Shown here: in pieces, positions 53,121 through 64,000 of the stretch | How positions within the stretch are numbered: position 1 is the stretch's first letter | Layout of the letters: each line of letters starts with the position of its first letter | NCBI GenBank assembly: GCA_026874595.1 | Contig: CM049310.1 | Span: forward strand, 52,096,558-52,160,557 | DNA length: 64,000 nucleotides | DNA from: Sipunculus nudus | Taxonomy: Eukaryota > Annelida > Sipuncula > Golfingiida > Sipunculidae | Direction: 5' to 3' | The notes under the pieces: generated by a model | Databases searched by the model: none | Told to the model about the DNA's origin: nothing | What the model saw: the letters and a program-made list of their open reading frames with translations, nothing else | Position numbers and translations under genes: made by a program

Positions 53121-56100
53121 ATATACATACGAGAGTGATATTAGAAAGCCCGGTTCTCATATCCAAACTTTTAGCAATGAATTTTATTTTACATTTTATT
53201 AATTGAAATACATTTTTGGAACAAGCTAGGTCAGCAAATGTGGGTGTAATAATCGTTAAGGAATACTCTCATCTACTTTCAAGATGTTTAATTATTACTG
53301 CTATCTTCATATAATCAAGTTTATATTTACTTTTTAACCCTTTTTAATTTTATCTTTTTTTTATTTGGTTAATTTGTAGTTAATTGAGTTTTATATAATT
53401 TTATATGTATGTTGTTAATAAGTCAAGAAATTCGTTATAATGCATATTCTGTCTCTCTCACAAAAGAATGCCATTTTCAGATTATCAGACCCTGCGAATG
53501 GATTCCGGTTGTTACAAATCAGAATTAGCCATCACATCACATGCTGATTGTCTCATATGAAAAGCATAAATAACAACTAAGCAAAGTATGAAAACAGATT
53601 CTTGTTGGCAAATACCGGAGTTATGTCATATCACACGCCGGAAGCCGCATGTAAAACGTGTAAAAGAACAATAATAACAGGTGTGCAAAAATGAAACAGA
53701 GAACGTGACTTAATGATTTTGGTAATTAAATTCAGAGATGTTTTCGGTTTCAGACCTGAAAGTGCCAAGGTATATGCTGAAAATATGCACTCAAAATTAA
53801 CAGAGGTTTCACCTGATAACTCATAACGGTTGATCTTTTGGAAATACCCCTGCTTCTTAAAAAAACTCTCAAATAAAATAACAACTTGGTTCATATTAAT
53901 GCTTCGATATTCCATAGGGAATATACAATGTCAGCTATTGGCCGTACTCGAAATCTTTAGATTTAAAATTAAATAAAAATAAAATTACAAAAATGTCGCA
54001 TTCACAAGAACCACAACGCAGCCGATAATTAGCACAGAACGGCATCGAGTAACATGTTAAAATCATTGAATTTACGAAATTCCTGAGAGTTCGAGTAACG
54101 TATTAATAAAGCATGGATAGCGGGAGGAAGGAGTAAAACCTATAATAAATACATCAGCTGAGTTTTGTTGAGGATAAGTAGAAATACCTGAGGTCACGAA
54201 AACACTACACCACTGAGCCGCAGAGTGATTTGTCTACATGACCATGCCGTGCTATTTGCCTAAACTCATGTCTGATCAAAGGCCATATAGGTGTAAAAGT
54301 TAACCGGGGCACTGCACTCATATTTGAGGTGAATGAACTGTTTAAGCGCCGATGAACTGTTACATTAGGTTAATCTGGTATCATCCCCTTTGAGGGTGAT
54401 ACGGGCTCGGCCGTTAGCTTGAAATATCTACTAGAGCCACCTTCAGCCCACTTGTTGTGAGAGAGGCTTAAGCTTAGCTTTCTTTTTAAAATGGTAGTAC
54501 ACGACCTAACACCCGGTTGGCCTGATTACATCGTCAATTTATCGATGGTGCGTGACCTCACATAATAATACCAACAAAACCGACCCGGTCTCCGCGTGGA
54601 CGAGAATTTATTTCACTTTTACATTTGAACAACGTCATATGCAAAAAGAAAAACATTTACGGCGTATTTTCCGTACCATATATGATTTGAAGCGAATATT
54701 TCATTGCTCCATCAAATATAATTTCAGCTTTTTAAACTACGCTATAAAATTATACACGTGTTGGTCTCACCATTTGCCTGATTTCCTCATAGGGTTGAAA
54801 GCAATGTACTTAAACTACATTTTTACGACGAACATAACGTGTTTTTAAAAACAACGCGGTAATCCGGAAGAAATTTCCCATTACTTAATATTATCCGAGG
54901 TATTCATTAAAAGCCATAAGTCAGAACATAGAATCCATCCCCCGGAAGCCTCATCCCGAATGTAGATTAAGGAGTGGCCGAGTTATTTGGTAATAAATGA
55001 TGGTAACGGCCATCGGAGAGTAAGAAAGCAAAAAGATCAGAAAGACGTAGGGGGCCATTAACGCCAATGGAAATCCTCCATAATATTGATTATCGCAAGT
55101 TGTAGGAGAGAGAGTGGTGTTCCCAGGGCAACCAAATTTTATCTACTGATCAAGCGTGTAATAGTACCGTAAAAGTCACGATTGAAAAAAACTGACCATG
55201 ATTTTTCACGTACTTTTTTCCTGACGTTTTTCCTATTTTTAGCCTGATCACCTGCTATCCGAAATTTTTCCAGTTCGTTCACTTGTAATGAAAAGGGATG
55301 CAAATAATTCCACTGCTGTTATCAAGAGTTAGCCAATTTCCCGAAGTCAGCACTGAACAAATTGTGGCAACGTTAAATTTCGATGATACAATCAAAAGTT
55401 TGCAAGTTTCTCAAATTTGCTAGATGAAGGTAATGAATGTTAGAATCTTCCAATAAGAAAACGTCGGACACTTTCTAAAGCTTGATACTATACAAACCAA
55501 CATTCTTCTATCACTGTTGACTTATGTATATATATTTTATGCTTATGTTATTTAATATTTGAATAAAATGGATCGTCCAATCAAAGAAAAAAGATACAAT
55601 AAACATTGTGGAGCAGTAGTCGAAGTTCGGGAAAAGAGCTCGATGTATATTTGATTTTCCCCCGTTCAAATTAGCATAATATTTGTTCTTTTACTACTAA
55701 TAACAGCATATTGTTCAGCCCCCATTATCCTAATAATGGGGCAATCCTGTATGGTTAATCATGCATGCGATCATACGTTATACTTATCTTCCCTTTCAAA
55801 GTTTGCCAGATATTCCCTAATTACTAAAAAAGAAATGCATGAAACCATATATTCCAGTATATTTAATTGGTTGTTTTCTGTGTCTCTTAAATACCTATAA
55901 TTAATGTAATTAATCATCTGGCAATCGGCAGGCGAAACATCATAAATATATTAAATTCTGGTCATAATTAAACACTTCCTGGTAGCACGTTTTATTAAAT
56001 TTTCAACTTTTAACCATACAAACTGATAATTATATAATATTCAATCCTTATGATTTGATGAGTTTTATTCGGTCGACAAGTTGGTCCTAAATGTTGGTTC

Positions 56101-56320
56101 TCCTGTACATGTATATTATTCAGCCGATTGACAATCATTTTCCTCGTATTATACACTTGGACATATCCTTAAAAACTATTTTTGTCTGTATTTCCTTGAG
56201 TAGACATGTACTTGTATTCGTAATGGTATGTTATAAGTGCCATGTATTTTTTATTCCAATAACCTCAGATCTTCTAGGTATGAATAACATACATTTACCA
56301 CGAGCATGCGCACTGCACGT
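53121..56320. other. Mostly AT-rich unique sequence
   Basis: A GC-richer hairpin-prone stretch GGTATCATCCCC...GGGTGATACGG lies at 54,378-54,403. Frames at 53,631-53,915, 54,552-54,848 and 56,091-56,339 (82-98 codons) are AT-driven and unrecognised. Nothing else was seen. Confidence 0.35.
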
Positions 56321-56323
56321 TAA

Positions 56324-56691
56324 GGCTGCCTTTCCATGAGCACGACGCGTTCGCCTCGCGACATGCCGCGCGGGGTAATCGCGCCGCCAGAAAGTTTTTC
56401 CATGAATGCGATTTTTTGCGATACGTCACGGTGGAGCTCTGTTGCTGCAGTCATGTTTCCCTGCAAAAATAACGCCTGACAAAGGGTTTGCCTAGCGGGG
56501 CGTTGAACGCGTGTCGCAAGAATCGCTACATGCGCGATTTTCGCCGCGCGACATTTTTGTCGCGCTGGATGTCGCGCGGGAACCCGCGTTCATGGAAAGG
56601 CAACATGGGTAAAACACTAGAGCGATTCTACCGCTGTCGCAACGCCAACGCAATCGCATCGCAGAAAAATCGCGTTCATGGAAAGGCAGCC
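56324..56691. mobile_element. CpG-rich 368-bp MITE, PIF/Harbinger-like
   Basis: The termini are GGCTGCCTTTCCATGA and its inverted copy (TTCATGGAAAGGCAGCC), flanked by TAA at 56,321-56,323 and 56,692-56,694. The 3-bp TAA duplication and GG start fit PIF/Harbinger. The interior is strikingly GC- and CpG-rich (CGCGCGACAT, TGTCGCGC, AATCGCG repeated in both orientations), unlike the rest of the window. An internal copy of the terminal motif (GTTCATGGAAAGGCA near 56,590) suggests a nested or duplicated end. No transposase is present; the 68- and 85-codon frames are by-products of CpG-rich sequence. Confidence 0.85.
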
Positions 56692-56694
56692 TAA

Positions 56695-58340
56695 GGTCGT
56701 CCCCTAGGTTCTGGTCTTGCTGAATGAAGCAGATACAGCAACCCCACAACTAATGATTAGACAGGATCTGAGATATAGAAAACAGTATCTATTCTGCTGA
56801 TATAAAAGACCCAAACTGTTAGTGTCAATTGTCACCCAAAGTGTCGCTAGTGTTTAGGAAAAATGTCTTTTGTGTCCTTGCCCCTAAGTAGAAACTATTT
56901 TGTGTTTTCCCAAGATTCCAATTAGAATTGAGACTTACATGTAAAAAAAGATGAAATGTATATTTCATCAAATATTTCGTCATTCATAACTTGATATCAC
57001 GTGTCATAACTTGAGGTTCTTACCTTGCGCAGTCACTATTTTCATAACCATAACCAAAAGGCCAAGCGACGGCTTCCTTTATGACACTGCAAAAAAAAAG
57101 AAAAAGTTTTAAGTCTAATAATTTAATTTAAACTAAAATTTTTATCCAGGATCCTAATAACATTAATTTCTTCATCAAGTTTACGGATAAGGGCAACATA
57201 ACATAAGGACAAAAAGCGATTGCGTAATATTACCCTTTAAACATGCTTCCCTGCGGGTTAAACCTGGTTCATAAAATCTAACTTTGCTATATCAATATCA
57301 TAACTTGAACCGTTCCGGTTTTCTTTTCCCCTGAAAAAAAAATCCATGAACTTCTATAAAGTCTGGCTGCCCCTGTAACAACTAATAATGTAAAACAGAA
57401 CTGGATGCTGACAGGCCTTGTGCCCTGGCCCGTCAGCTGTGCTGGTGAGAAGAAGGGGTTATTCGGTGCTGAGTGTCCAGTTCTGAACAACTAATGATAG
57501 TAACTGAGCCAAAATTTCTTCTAGAACGATACATGAATCGACGGTCATGGAAACGAGGAGAGTCGTACAATATGTTTTTTACTTTCCTTTTCTTAAAGTG
57601 TCGAGACCAGCTCTGTAAACAAGAAGTATTGAATGTGATTCTATTATTACTCTTATTATTCTTATAATAATTTACTTTAATGCCCTTAAGAATTACCATA
57701 TATATGAATGTACGTTAATAAAAAATAAAGGGGCCAAAGAACATCTATAATGAAGATCACTACCTCATTTACGTAAATCCTTATTTCTTCACACGAATAA
57801 GTTAGGTTTCTAATTATCGAGATACCTAAAAAATTCTACAGTAAATGGCATAGTACATAACGTCTCGCTTCTCCGACTATTTAAATGAAAGTCTGTGTTA
57901 ATAGAGGTCGTTTGAGGTAATAAGATTTACAAAGGAGTCTATGAATATGTTTATAAAATAGAAAATTGTTCCCAGATTGGGGATATAAATAAACAGATAG
58001 TAACCGAAGGTTATACAAGTTTTTAATTGTTCCCAACAAATTGTCTTTAATAAATTCGACCATCATATAACAATGTCCTTACTACTCCCAGTTATTTAAG
58101 TCCACATTTCCTAACTTGAAAGCCCGTAATGTTACGAGGTTATTAACGGATATGCGACAAACTTTAGATGACAATATTAATGTCTAGATGTAAGAGAATG
58201 ATATATCAAAATTATCCGCCATAAACTGCAATATTTTTACATTGTCTGGTTGCGAAAAGCTCCTGTTCCACTAGGACTCGGTAGTTTATTGATGGTACTT
58301 TATTAAACAGTGAGGTGATTATTTCTCGCTCTTGTCCTGT
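56695..58340. other. AT-rich unique sequence, nothing recognised
   Basis: Overlapping frames at 57,433-57,699 on both strands and others are unrecognised. No RNA or dispersed repeat was seen. Confidence 0.4.
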
Positions 58341-58349
58341 GTAATCAAC

Positions 58350-58977
58350 GCAAACATTGTCTTTATTGCTAATAATTACTGCATATCTGTTTGGGGTAGC
58401 TCTTCCAAAACTCATCTATCACAACTTCAAAATAAGGCTGCTCGAATTGTTTCTAGAATAAACTCTTAATACTGACGTATCCTCTGTGTCACTTATTAAA
58501 AGGTTTGTTTGGATGAACGCTCATCTGGATGAATGCTCATCAAAGATACCAATATTTTGTTTCGTTAACCGTCTTGAAATGCCTGACTGGTAATGCGCCT
58601 AGTTCGTTTAGACATGCGTTAAACTTTTTTAACATTTCATATCAAACTCATTACTCTCAAGGTTTCAATTTATCTTTACCAAAACCGAAAGAGAATCTTT
58701 TAAAGCTAGTCTTACATATGCCGGGCCATGCAATTGGAATGTAATCCCTATGAGAGATAGTTTTATACAATTAATTATATTTCTTTTTTTTTTTTTGTTT
58801 TTGTAAAATGTGCCACATTTGATATTAATTTTACATGTTTGCATTTATGTTTTGGTCATTTGTGTTAAACCATATATTCTATGACCAGTTTTAGCTCAGG
58901 ACCCTATAGAAAAACAGCTTATGCTGAATACGTTATCCTGGTGAAATATGTATGATAAATAAATAAATAATAAAGTA
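58350..58977 (+). pseudogene. Non-LTR retrotransposon (CR1/jockey-like) reverse-transcriptase C-terminal remnant and 3' end
   Basis: First frame: NYCISVWGSSSKTHLSQLQN followed by KAARIVSRI (58,374-58,463), matching the Y-C-x-x-VWG...L..LQ..A.RI motif after the RT thumb. Second frame from 58,529: AHQRYQYFVSLTVLKCLTGN followed by APSSF, matching R...Y....L.YKCLNG.AP. Near 58,728 a third frame reads NWNVIP, the conserved WN-x-(L/I)P end. Stops and at least three frameshifts break the gene. One frameshift is an obvious 16-bp tandem duplication (GGATGAACGCTCATCT / GGATGAATGCTCATCA at 58,511-58,542). The element ends in GATAAATAAATAAATAATAA (58,954-58,973), a short-repeat tail typical of CR1-group LINEs. 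The polymerase domain itself is missing (5' truncation). Confidence 0.8.
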
Positions 58978-59129
58978 GCGCCAACGGTTATAACCCCGAT
59001 GTGTTTATTTCTGACTTTCTCTACCAACATTAATATAAAATTTCCTTGCAGCTAAATCTATATGAATCTATCAAAATAACTCACCTATAAATACAGTGTC
59101 GACTAGCTTACCGATATATCGACCGGTTC

Positions 59130-59262
59130 AAGGGGCCCTATAAGATAATCGATAGCTCTGACAAAAATGGACATGATTACCATTGGCTCTGACAAGATTC
59201 AATATGATTATCGATGGCTCTTGCTTGAGTCGATAGAATCACCGATGGCATTGACAAGAATC
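59130..59262. repeat. Degenerate ~31-bp tandem repeat (ATCGATGGCTCTGACAAG type)
   Basis: About four units with the core GATTATCGATGGCTCTGACA. The same core occurs as two units at 17,335-17,402, so the repeat is dispersed as well as tandem. Confidence 0.65.
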
Positions 59263-60501
59263 CAAGTCTAAATTGAGTTAAAAACTAATACAGCAAGATG
59301 CAGTGTTTATATTCATCAAAATATTTACATAATGTATTGCGAGAAAGATTTTGATAGCCCATCAAGAAAGTTTATGGCAGAGAGGCAGAGATACGTGCAG
59401 TGTCATCAGGAAAATACTATATATCCTGTCATTACTTGTCCTGCCACTTTCCTGCCAGGTGCGGTAAATTAGGTAGGTATTCGCAGTCCCTTATGAAAGA
59501 AATTATATAAAGCAGCATTCCATTGCCGAATATTAACCATAATAATTGTATCATCAATGTGATTTCCAAGCATGGTCAGAAAGTCAATAATAGCAGTGCT
59601 CTAATAGCCAGTTCTTCCATTTACTTGTAGGTTTAGGGGCCACAAGTATTGAAGATGAAAAAAAAGAATTGCATTTGGAAACCTCAGGGCAAAAACTTCA
59701 AAACAGACTCATCTTCACGACTATATGTCTGGGCGACAAGGTGTGACCTGTAAGAGTATTTGAGAATATGAAACTTTTATGCATTAATAATATCATATCA
59801 TTTAGTGCTGTAAATTCTCCCCAGTCGTGCAGAGAGTATAGATACACTCAATAAATCTCATAGCATACTCCAGTTTATTCGTCAAAGTTTTGATTGAGGA
59901 GATCAAGAACCTATATTTACGCTTAAAACTTTTGTTCTTTCAGCTGGTATAAAGATAATGTACGTCATATGTAAGATACTAATTGAAACCGGACACGTTT
60001 AGTTAGTCCTGAATAACAGGGCGTCTCTAACACAAAAAAACCGGCAGGTTTTCATTTCAAACTTAACTTGATATCCCCCTGTTTTTTAGTTAGAATTTGA
60101 ACATCCTGCTTAAATTTCTGATTGAATTGTGCTTAACTCCAAATGCTGGCTTCTGCTTAATAGGTCTTGGAATTAGACGTAATATAGGCCTATGGCGAAA
60201 AGGATATCGGACGTGGGGCCATGACAGGATTTTTGTTCTACAGGTCTAAAACTGTAATCCAGACGAGGACACCTGTTAAAACGATCACGTTTTTTTCTTT
60301 AAAAAATATAATGTTCGGCATTACCATTCATAAATCTTGAATGATTCAATTGAGATATGATTTTCCACATAGTTTAAGTGTCAAGAAGAATGTAAGAAAA
60401 AGCATTACATGACGATCACCAGCAAATGAGTATCAAGGATTTAGAGAAGAGAATGGGCGAGTTCATTGTCTTGCAAATAATGGAGGTTTGGCACACCTAA
60501 A

Positions 60502-60506
<5 letters not shown>
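59263..60506. other. AT-rich unique sequence, nothing recognised
   Basis: No coding region, RNA gene or dispersed repeat was identified here. Confidence 0.4.

Positions 60507-60545
<39 letters not shown>
60507..60545. repeat. (TA)n microsatellite
   Basis: About 18 TA units with one TTTA interruption near the end. Confidence 0.9.
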
Positions 60546-60811
60546 ATAAAATATAAATTCACATGTATTTATGTGGGTATATCAGTCGAGATTGAAATCT
60601 AACAAAATTTTTACTTCTTCCGAGGATCGGCATTGACCTTCAATATGCTTGTCATATTTTTTTGTATTCATTGTAAGGGAAACAGTTCCTACAACGACAA
60701 TGACATTTGAGAGTGGGTGGAAAAGTCGTCAAAAATAAAAACTTATTTACATGGACTGTTGAATTATCATAATAACTCATACCAGGCAATGGTTCGGATG
60801 TTGGCGCTCGG

Positions 60812-60955
60812 TAGTAGGTAAGGTTGGAGGAAACCGGAGAACCCGGAGGAAACCACCGGCCTTGGACGGGCCACTACAACATACTCTCACAAACGTATCC
60901 GGGTCTCCAGCGGAGAGCACTGGACGTTTTAACACTCGCCTGTTCAGGCCCCTAT
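60812..60955 (-). mobile_element. tRNA-derived SINE, family C, copy 2 (partial)
   Basis: Plus-strand landmarks GGTTGGAGGAAACCGGAGAA, ACCGGCCTTGGACGGGCCAC, ACTCTCAC and GTTCAGGCCCC match the SINE at 49,314-49,627. On the minus strand the head starts GGGGCCTGAACAGGCGAGTG, a fair A-box region (GGCGAGTG). The B-box region is decayed. The far part of the body is missing and no target duplication was found. Confidence 0.7.
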
Positions 60956-62760
60956 ATGCACATAATTAATCAAATTATGTTATTAATGTTACTTATCTAA
61001 TCACAAATTCATAAATAATATCCCGGGTAAAATTTCTTCTATCTGTAACTTATTGCTAAGGAAAGAATACCATATTAACCTTGATGACCCATTTTCCAAG
61101 TTTTAAAAATAACTTACATACACTAACTTTCGAAGATATTTAGTGTCTGGAATTAGAGAAGACCTTTTTCTCAATGCTGATTACAAAATCATGTTCGTAG
61201 GCGTTCTTGGCTCCCTGCTGCACCCCCACTGGCTACATCCCTGGATCTTTTTCCAGCCATACGGACTACTGCTGTAAATTGTAGCATCAAACATTTTCTA
61301 AGATCTAGGTCTATTATATCTCAAACATTTCGCATTGTAGCGGACAATAAAAGCACAACTGTAAGGTTCATCCTAATGGAACCGATAGGGCCTACTTCTC
61401 AGCACGCTCTTTAATAATGTTAGTTGATAAAAATCGTCTGCTGACAGTTGGCTGATCTCCTTCCTCATCGGGTCTATCTATAGGCTGGAAAATCATTTTA
61501 CAAATTTTTCCCCTTTCTGTCGTATGAACTGGAACACGTGAACGTAGGCCCACACACCTTTACACGTTTGCCATCAATCACTGTATCACACATCTGAAGT
61601 TTTGTTCAGTGTGATGAGAGAACTCTCGCTCAAACTTCTAAATATCTATCAATCATGTGCCACCAAGGAGGTCAAAGAACATCCAAGATTGATGAATTAA
61701 GGCTAAAGAGCGGCCTTCTTTGTTGATCTGATGAGGACAATGTCATAGGCCTGATTTGTTTTCGACAGCCGCAGACGGTTCACGCCTTCAAACCACCCTG
61801 TCTGTCATACATAGCATACAGTAAAGAAGACAGTCTGAAAGCCGGATAATGGCAGGGACGTTATACTCTCTCGCCCTCATTATAGCCCCGTCACCACGTG
61901 GCATCCCAGGGGCGACCAGGGAACCACGCGTAGGAGGCTTGCTCCAGGCAAATTGAATGAAATTGGCTGATTATATTTCTTACTGGTAATATACTACACC
62001 GTTGAGGTAACTAACTACAATACTTTGGAAAATGTGAAACATGCAACCCTTCAGGCAAGGGAGTAAAATGGTAACCAAGCTGTCAAAAACTCCTAGCAAA
62101 CCAATTGTTGAGTCCATTACTGTTCTCCCGAGGGAAAAAGTATGAGTCAAGTTTAAATCACAAGCATGAAAAGTAAATTATATTTTATCATGCTTTTAAT
62201 AAATATATAAATTATAAATAATATATAATATATATAATTAGATGACATTAAAATGGTTAAAATTATCTATTTTTTGCATATAAATATTTAAATTGCCGGT
62301 TTGTGGGATAAGGTTTATATGTTACAATCGAAAGATTAAATCTAAAGTTATCATCATCCCTTTCGATGGCGGCACGGATGGCACGACTGAAAAGCACTCG
62401 AACTAGAGAACATTCGATCAGTGCAGACGGCCATGAATGCCACCTCTCAAGAAGAACCGAACGCCATCCATATGTTGGATGTAAGATGAGAGTTCAGATA
62501 CCTTATATTTAAACAAACAATAAAAAAAACGAGAGAACAAACATTAGGAAAGAGTGACATGGATAAAGATTTAATCTCCGGATACAATATCATATTAAAA
62601 ACAAGATTTCCGCTCCAAGTGGATGCGTTCTTTCATCTGACTGAAATTCCCTACCATCCCGAAAGTTTGGAGAATTATTAATTTTTTTTTTGCATTTAAA
62701 TATTAAATAAACAAACATGGGTAAAATCATAACCTACTGGGCTGAGATAATATGTACATT
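60956..62760. other. Unique sequence, nothing recognised
   Basis: The sequence between about 61,200 and 61,960 is less AT-rich but no frame, RNA or dispersed repeat was identified. Confidence 0.4.
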
Positions 62761-62769
62761 AGCAGGAGC

Positions 62770-62826
62770 GTCAGGGGCGTATCCAGGGGATGCTGCATGG
62801 TGCCATGCCCCCCTCCTCCATCCGAC
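62770..62826 (+). mobile_element. hAT-like terminal fragment
   Basis: CAGGGGCGTATCCAGGGG (62,772-62,789) followed by a CCATGCCCCCCTCC stretch resembles the terminal inverted repeat and C/G-rich subterminal part of common invertebrate hAT elements. The minus strand at 32,609-32,622 has a similar end. No partner end was found nearby. The 77-codon frame across it is not a gene. Confidence 0.35.
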
Positions 62827-64000
62827 TTTACATGTAATACTGAGGGAAAACTTTCCAGACCTTAGAAAATTAAATTATGAAAGTAACTTTACACATATGG
62901 ATATATCAGTCATGTTTACGTCTTTACTTTACACTTACATATGCAGGTAACATACTTTCATATAACATACTATCAGTGTTTTTTTTGGTCAACAAATAAT
63001 TATAATTCATTAAGTAAAACAACCCCTAACATTACAATACACTAAATCAATACAATTACACAGTATAACAACAGTATAACAGTATATCAATACAATTACA
63101 CAGTATAATAAATAAAGTATACAGTACCAGATTGAGTGTCCGATTCCTAGGCTTTTCTGGATACCATCACTGTCACAGCTTAACAGTAGCGGAAAAAATT
63201 GTTAAATAACTGTAGTGGTTAAAATATGTTTGTGACATAAGAGCGATGACCTAAGAGTAGATAAGTTATAAAATGAGCCGCGTGCTCACCTTTGTGTGGT
63301 GGTGTTTTTTTTAACAGAAAGTGTTAATTTACCAAAAGACCAAGAGAATAACGCGGTCAATAATGTTAACCCGTCTTTTAGGAAACCCCAGTACACTTGG
63401 GTTAAATGTTTTAAGTGTCCTAGGGGAACGGAGGCGGATCAGATGCTAATCGTTCAAATAACATATCACTGAAAGAATGTAGGACCATTAGTATGTACTC
63501 AAGGAAGACTTCCGTCGTCAAGAGCATTAAAAATAACACTTTGTGACGGGGTGATGTGCATATGCTTAACACTGTTAAATGGGTCGGAAAGGGCACGGTA
63601 TCGATCAGACAAAGTTCCGGCGGGCTAATGGTAAAATCTCAGGTGTGCAATAATAGGACACCTTTAGAGTGGAAAATGGGACACGAAAATGACGTACCTT
63701 CTTTGTTCTTAAACACTTCCGTTAAAGGTAAAAAATAGCGGCTTTTGGGTTACTAACGTCTGTTGTTACCGTTTCATTTCTGCCTCTTTGAGTATTTAAG
63801 TAGATCGATCAGTAGCTGAAGATCAGTAATTTGATGTAATGATACCTGGACATGCACAGTTGCTGAATTGGTACCAACGGAAGACGGACAGCCGAGAGGT
63901 ATGTGAAGGTAATTGGCCCCGTCGAGCAGCGAGTCACAGTCAATTACATTCATTTTGGTCCATAATGGAGGAATTAATCTAGTCTTTCCCTTGATCATCC
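62827..64000. other. Mostly AT-rich unique sequence
   Basis: A small direct duplication, ATCAATACAATTACACAGTA, lies at about 63,046-63,105. Frames at 63,556-63,738 and 63,774-63,998 are unrecognised. Nothing else was seen. Confidence 0.4.

Noticed and set aside
52939-53166. 75-codon minus-strand frame
   Set aside because: It covers the solo Pol III-type terminal repeat; matching short frames occur at the other copies for the same reason.
56488-56749. Arg-rich 68- and 85-codon frames
   Set aside because: By-products of CpG-rich MITE sequence open in several frames.
58212-58415. 67-codon minus-strand frame
   Set aside because: It is antisense to the LINE reverse-transcriptase remnant, whose motifs are clear on the plus strand.
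62717-62950. 77-codon plus-strand frame beginning at an ATG
   Set aside because: Its centre is a hAT-like terminal sequence and the rest is AT-rich without features.

Overview
The window looks like a gene-poor (intergenic or long-intron) stretch of a large AT-rich metazoan nuclear genome. No open reading frame is longer than about 150 codons, no operon-like layout exists, and I see no complete conserved protein gene, rRNA gene or functional tRNA gene. (TA)n microsatellites are frequent, and several short-element families recur: tRNA-derived SINEs, MITEs, a CR1/jockey-like LINE tail and LTR fragments. The mixture resembles mollusc genomes (bivalve or gastropod), but that is inference from texture, not from a marker gene.

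Layout. 0-7 kb: AT-rich sequence with TA/GA microsatellites, an 85-bp-armed palindrome (519-691), a triplicated ~170-bp unit (4.8-5.3 kb) and one promoter-like GC patch (6.24-6.48 kb) with E-box, E2F, YY1, ETS and RFX-like motifs. 7-15 kb: a tRNA-derived SINE (7.26-7.60), a possible hAT MITE (10.8-11.2), a 33-35-bp minisatellite (13.0-13.5) and a PIF/Harbinger-type MITE (14.46-14.77). 15-30 kb: a cluster of seven copies or half-copies of one unnamed dispersed repeat ('family A'), a decayed RecQ-like helicase fragment (16.8-16.96), and the most notable object, a 420-bp element at 23,256-23,675 built like a miniature LTR retrotransposon (TRIM) whose terminal repeats carry tRNA-like Pol III A and B boxes. 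30-45 kb: poly-G tracts, a probable solo LTR (35.1-35.8), a 533-bp TA-flanked MITE (38.3-38.8), two neighbouring minisatellites (40.2-41.3) and a second Harbinger-type MITE copy (42.9-43.2). 45-64 kb: second copies of the SINE and of 'family D', a SINE with a 16-bp target-site duplication (49.3-49.6), a solo copy of the Pol III-type LTR (52.97-53.12), a CpG-rich MITE (56.3-56.7), a LINE reverse-transcriptase C-terminal pseudogene (58.35-58.98) and further SINE and hAT-like scraps.

A few short reading frames or exon-like stretches (2.25, 29.85, 42.44, 48.39 kb) and some motif-rich patches (9.8, 12.0, 20.9, 34.5, 41.9, 46.3 kb) may belong to a neighbouring gene or be regulatory; none can be proved from the sequence alone. 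All homologies are from reading, without alignment software, so boundaries are approximate except where target-site duplications fix them.
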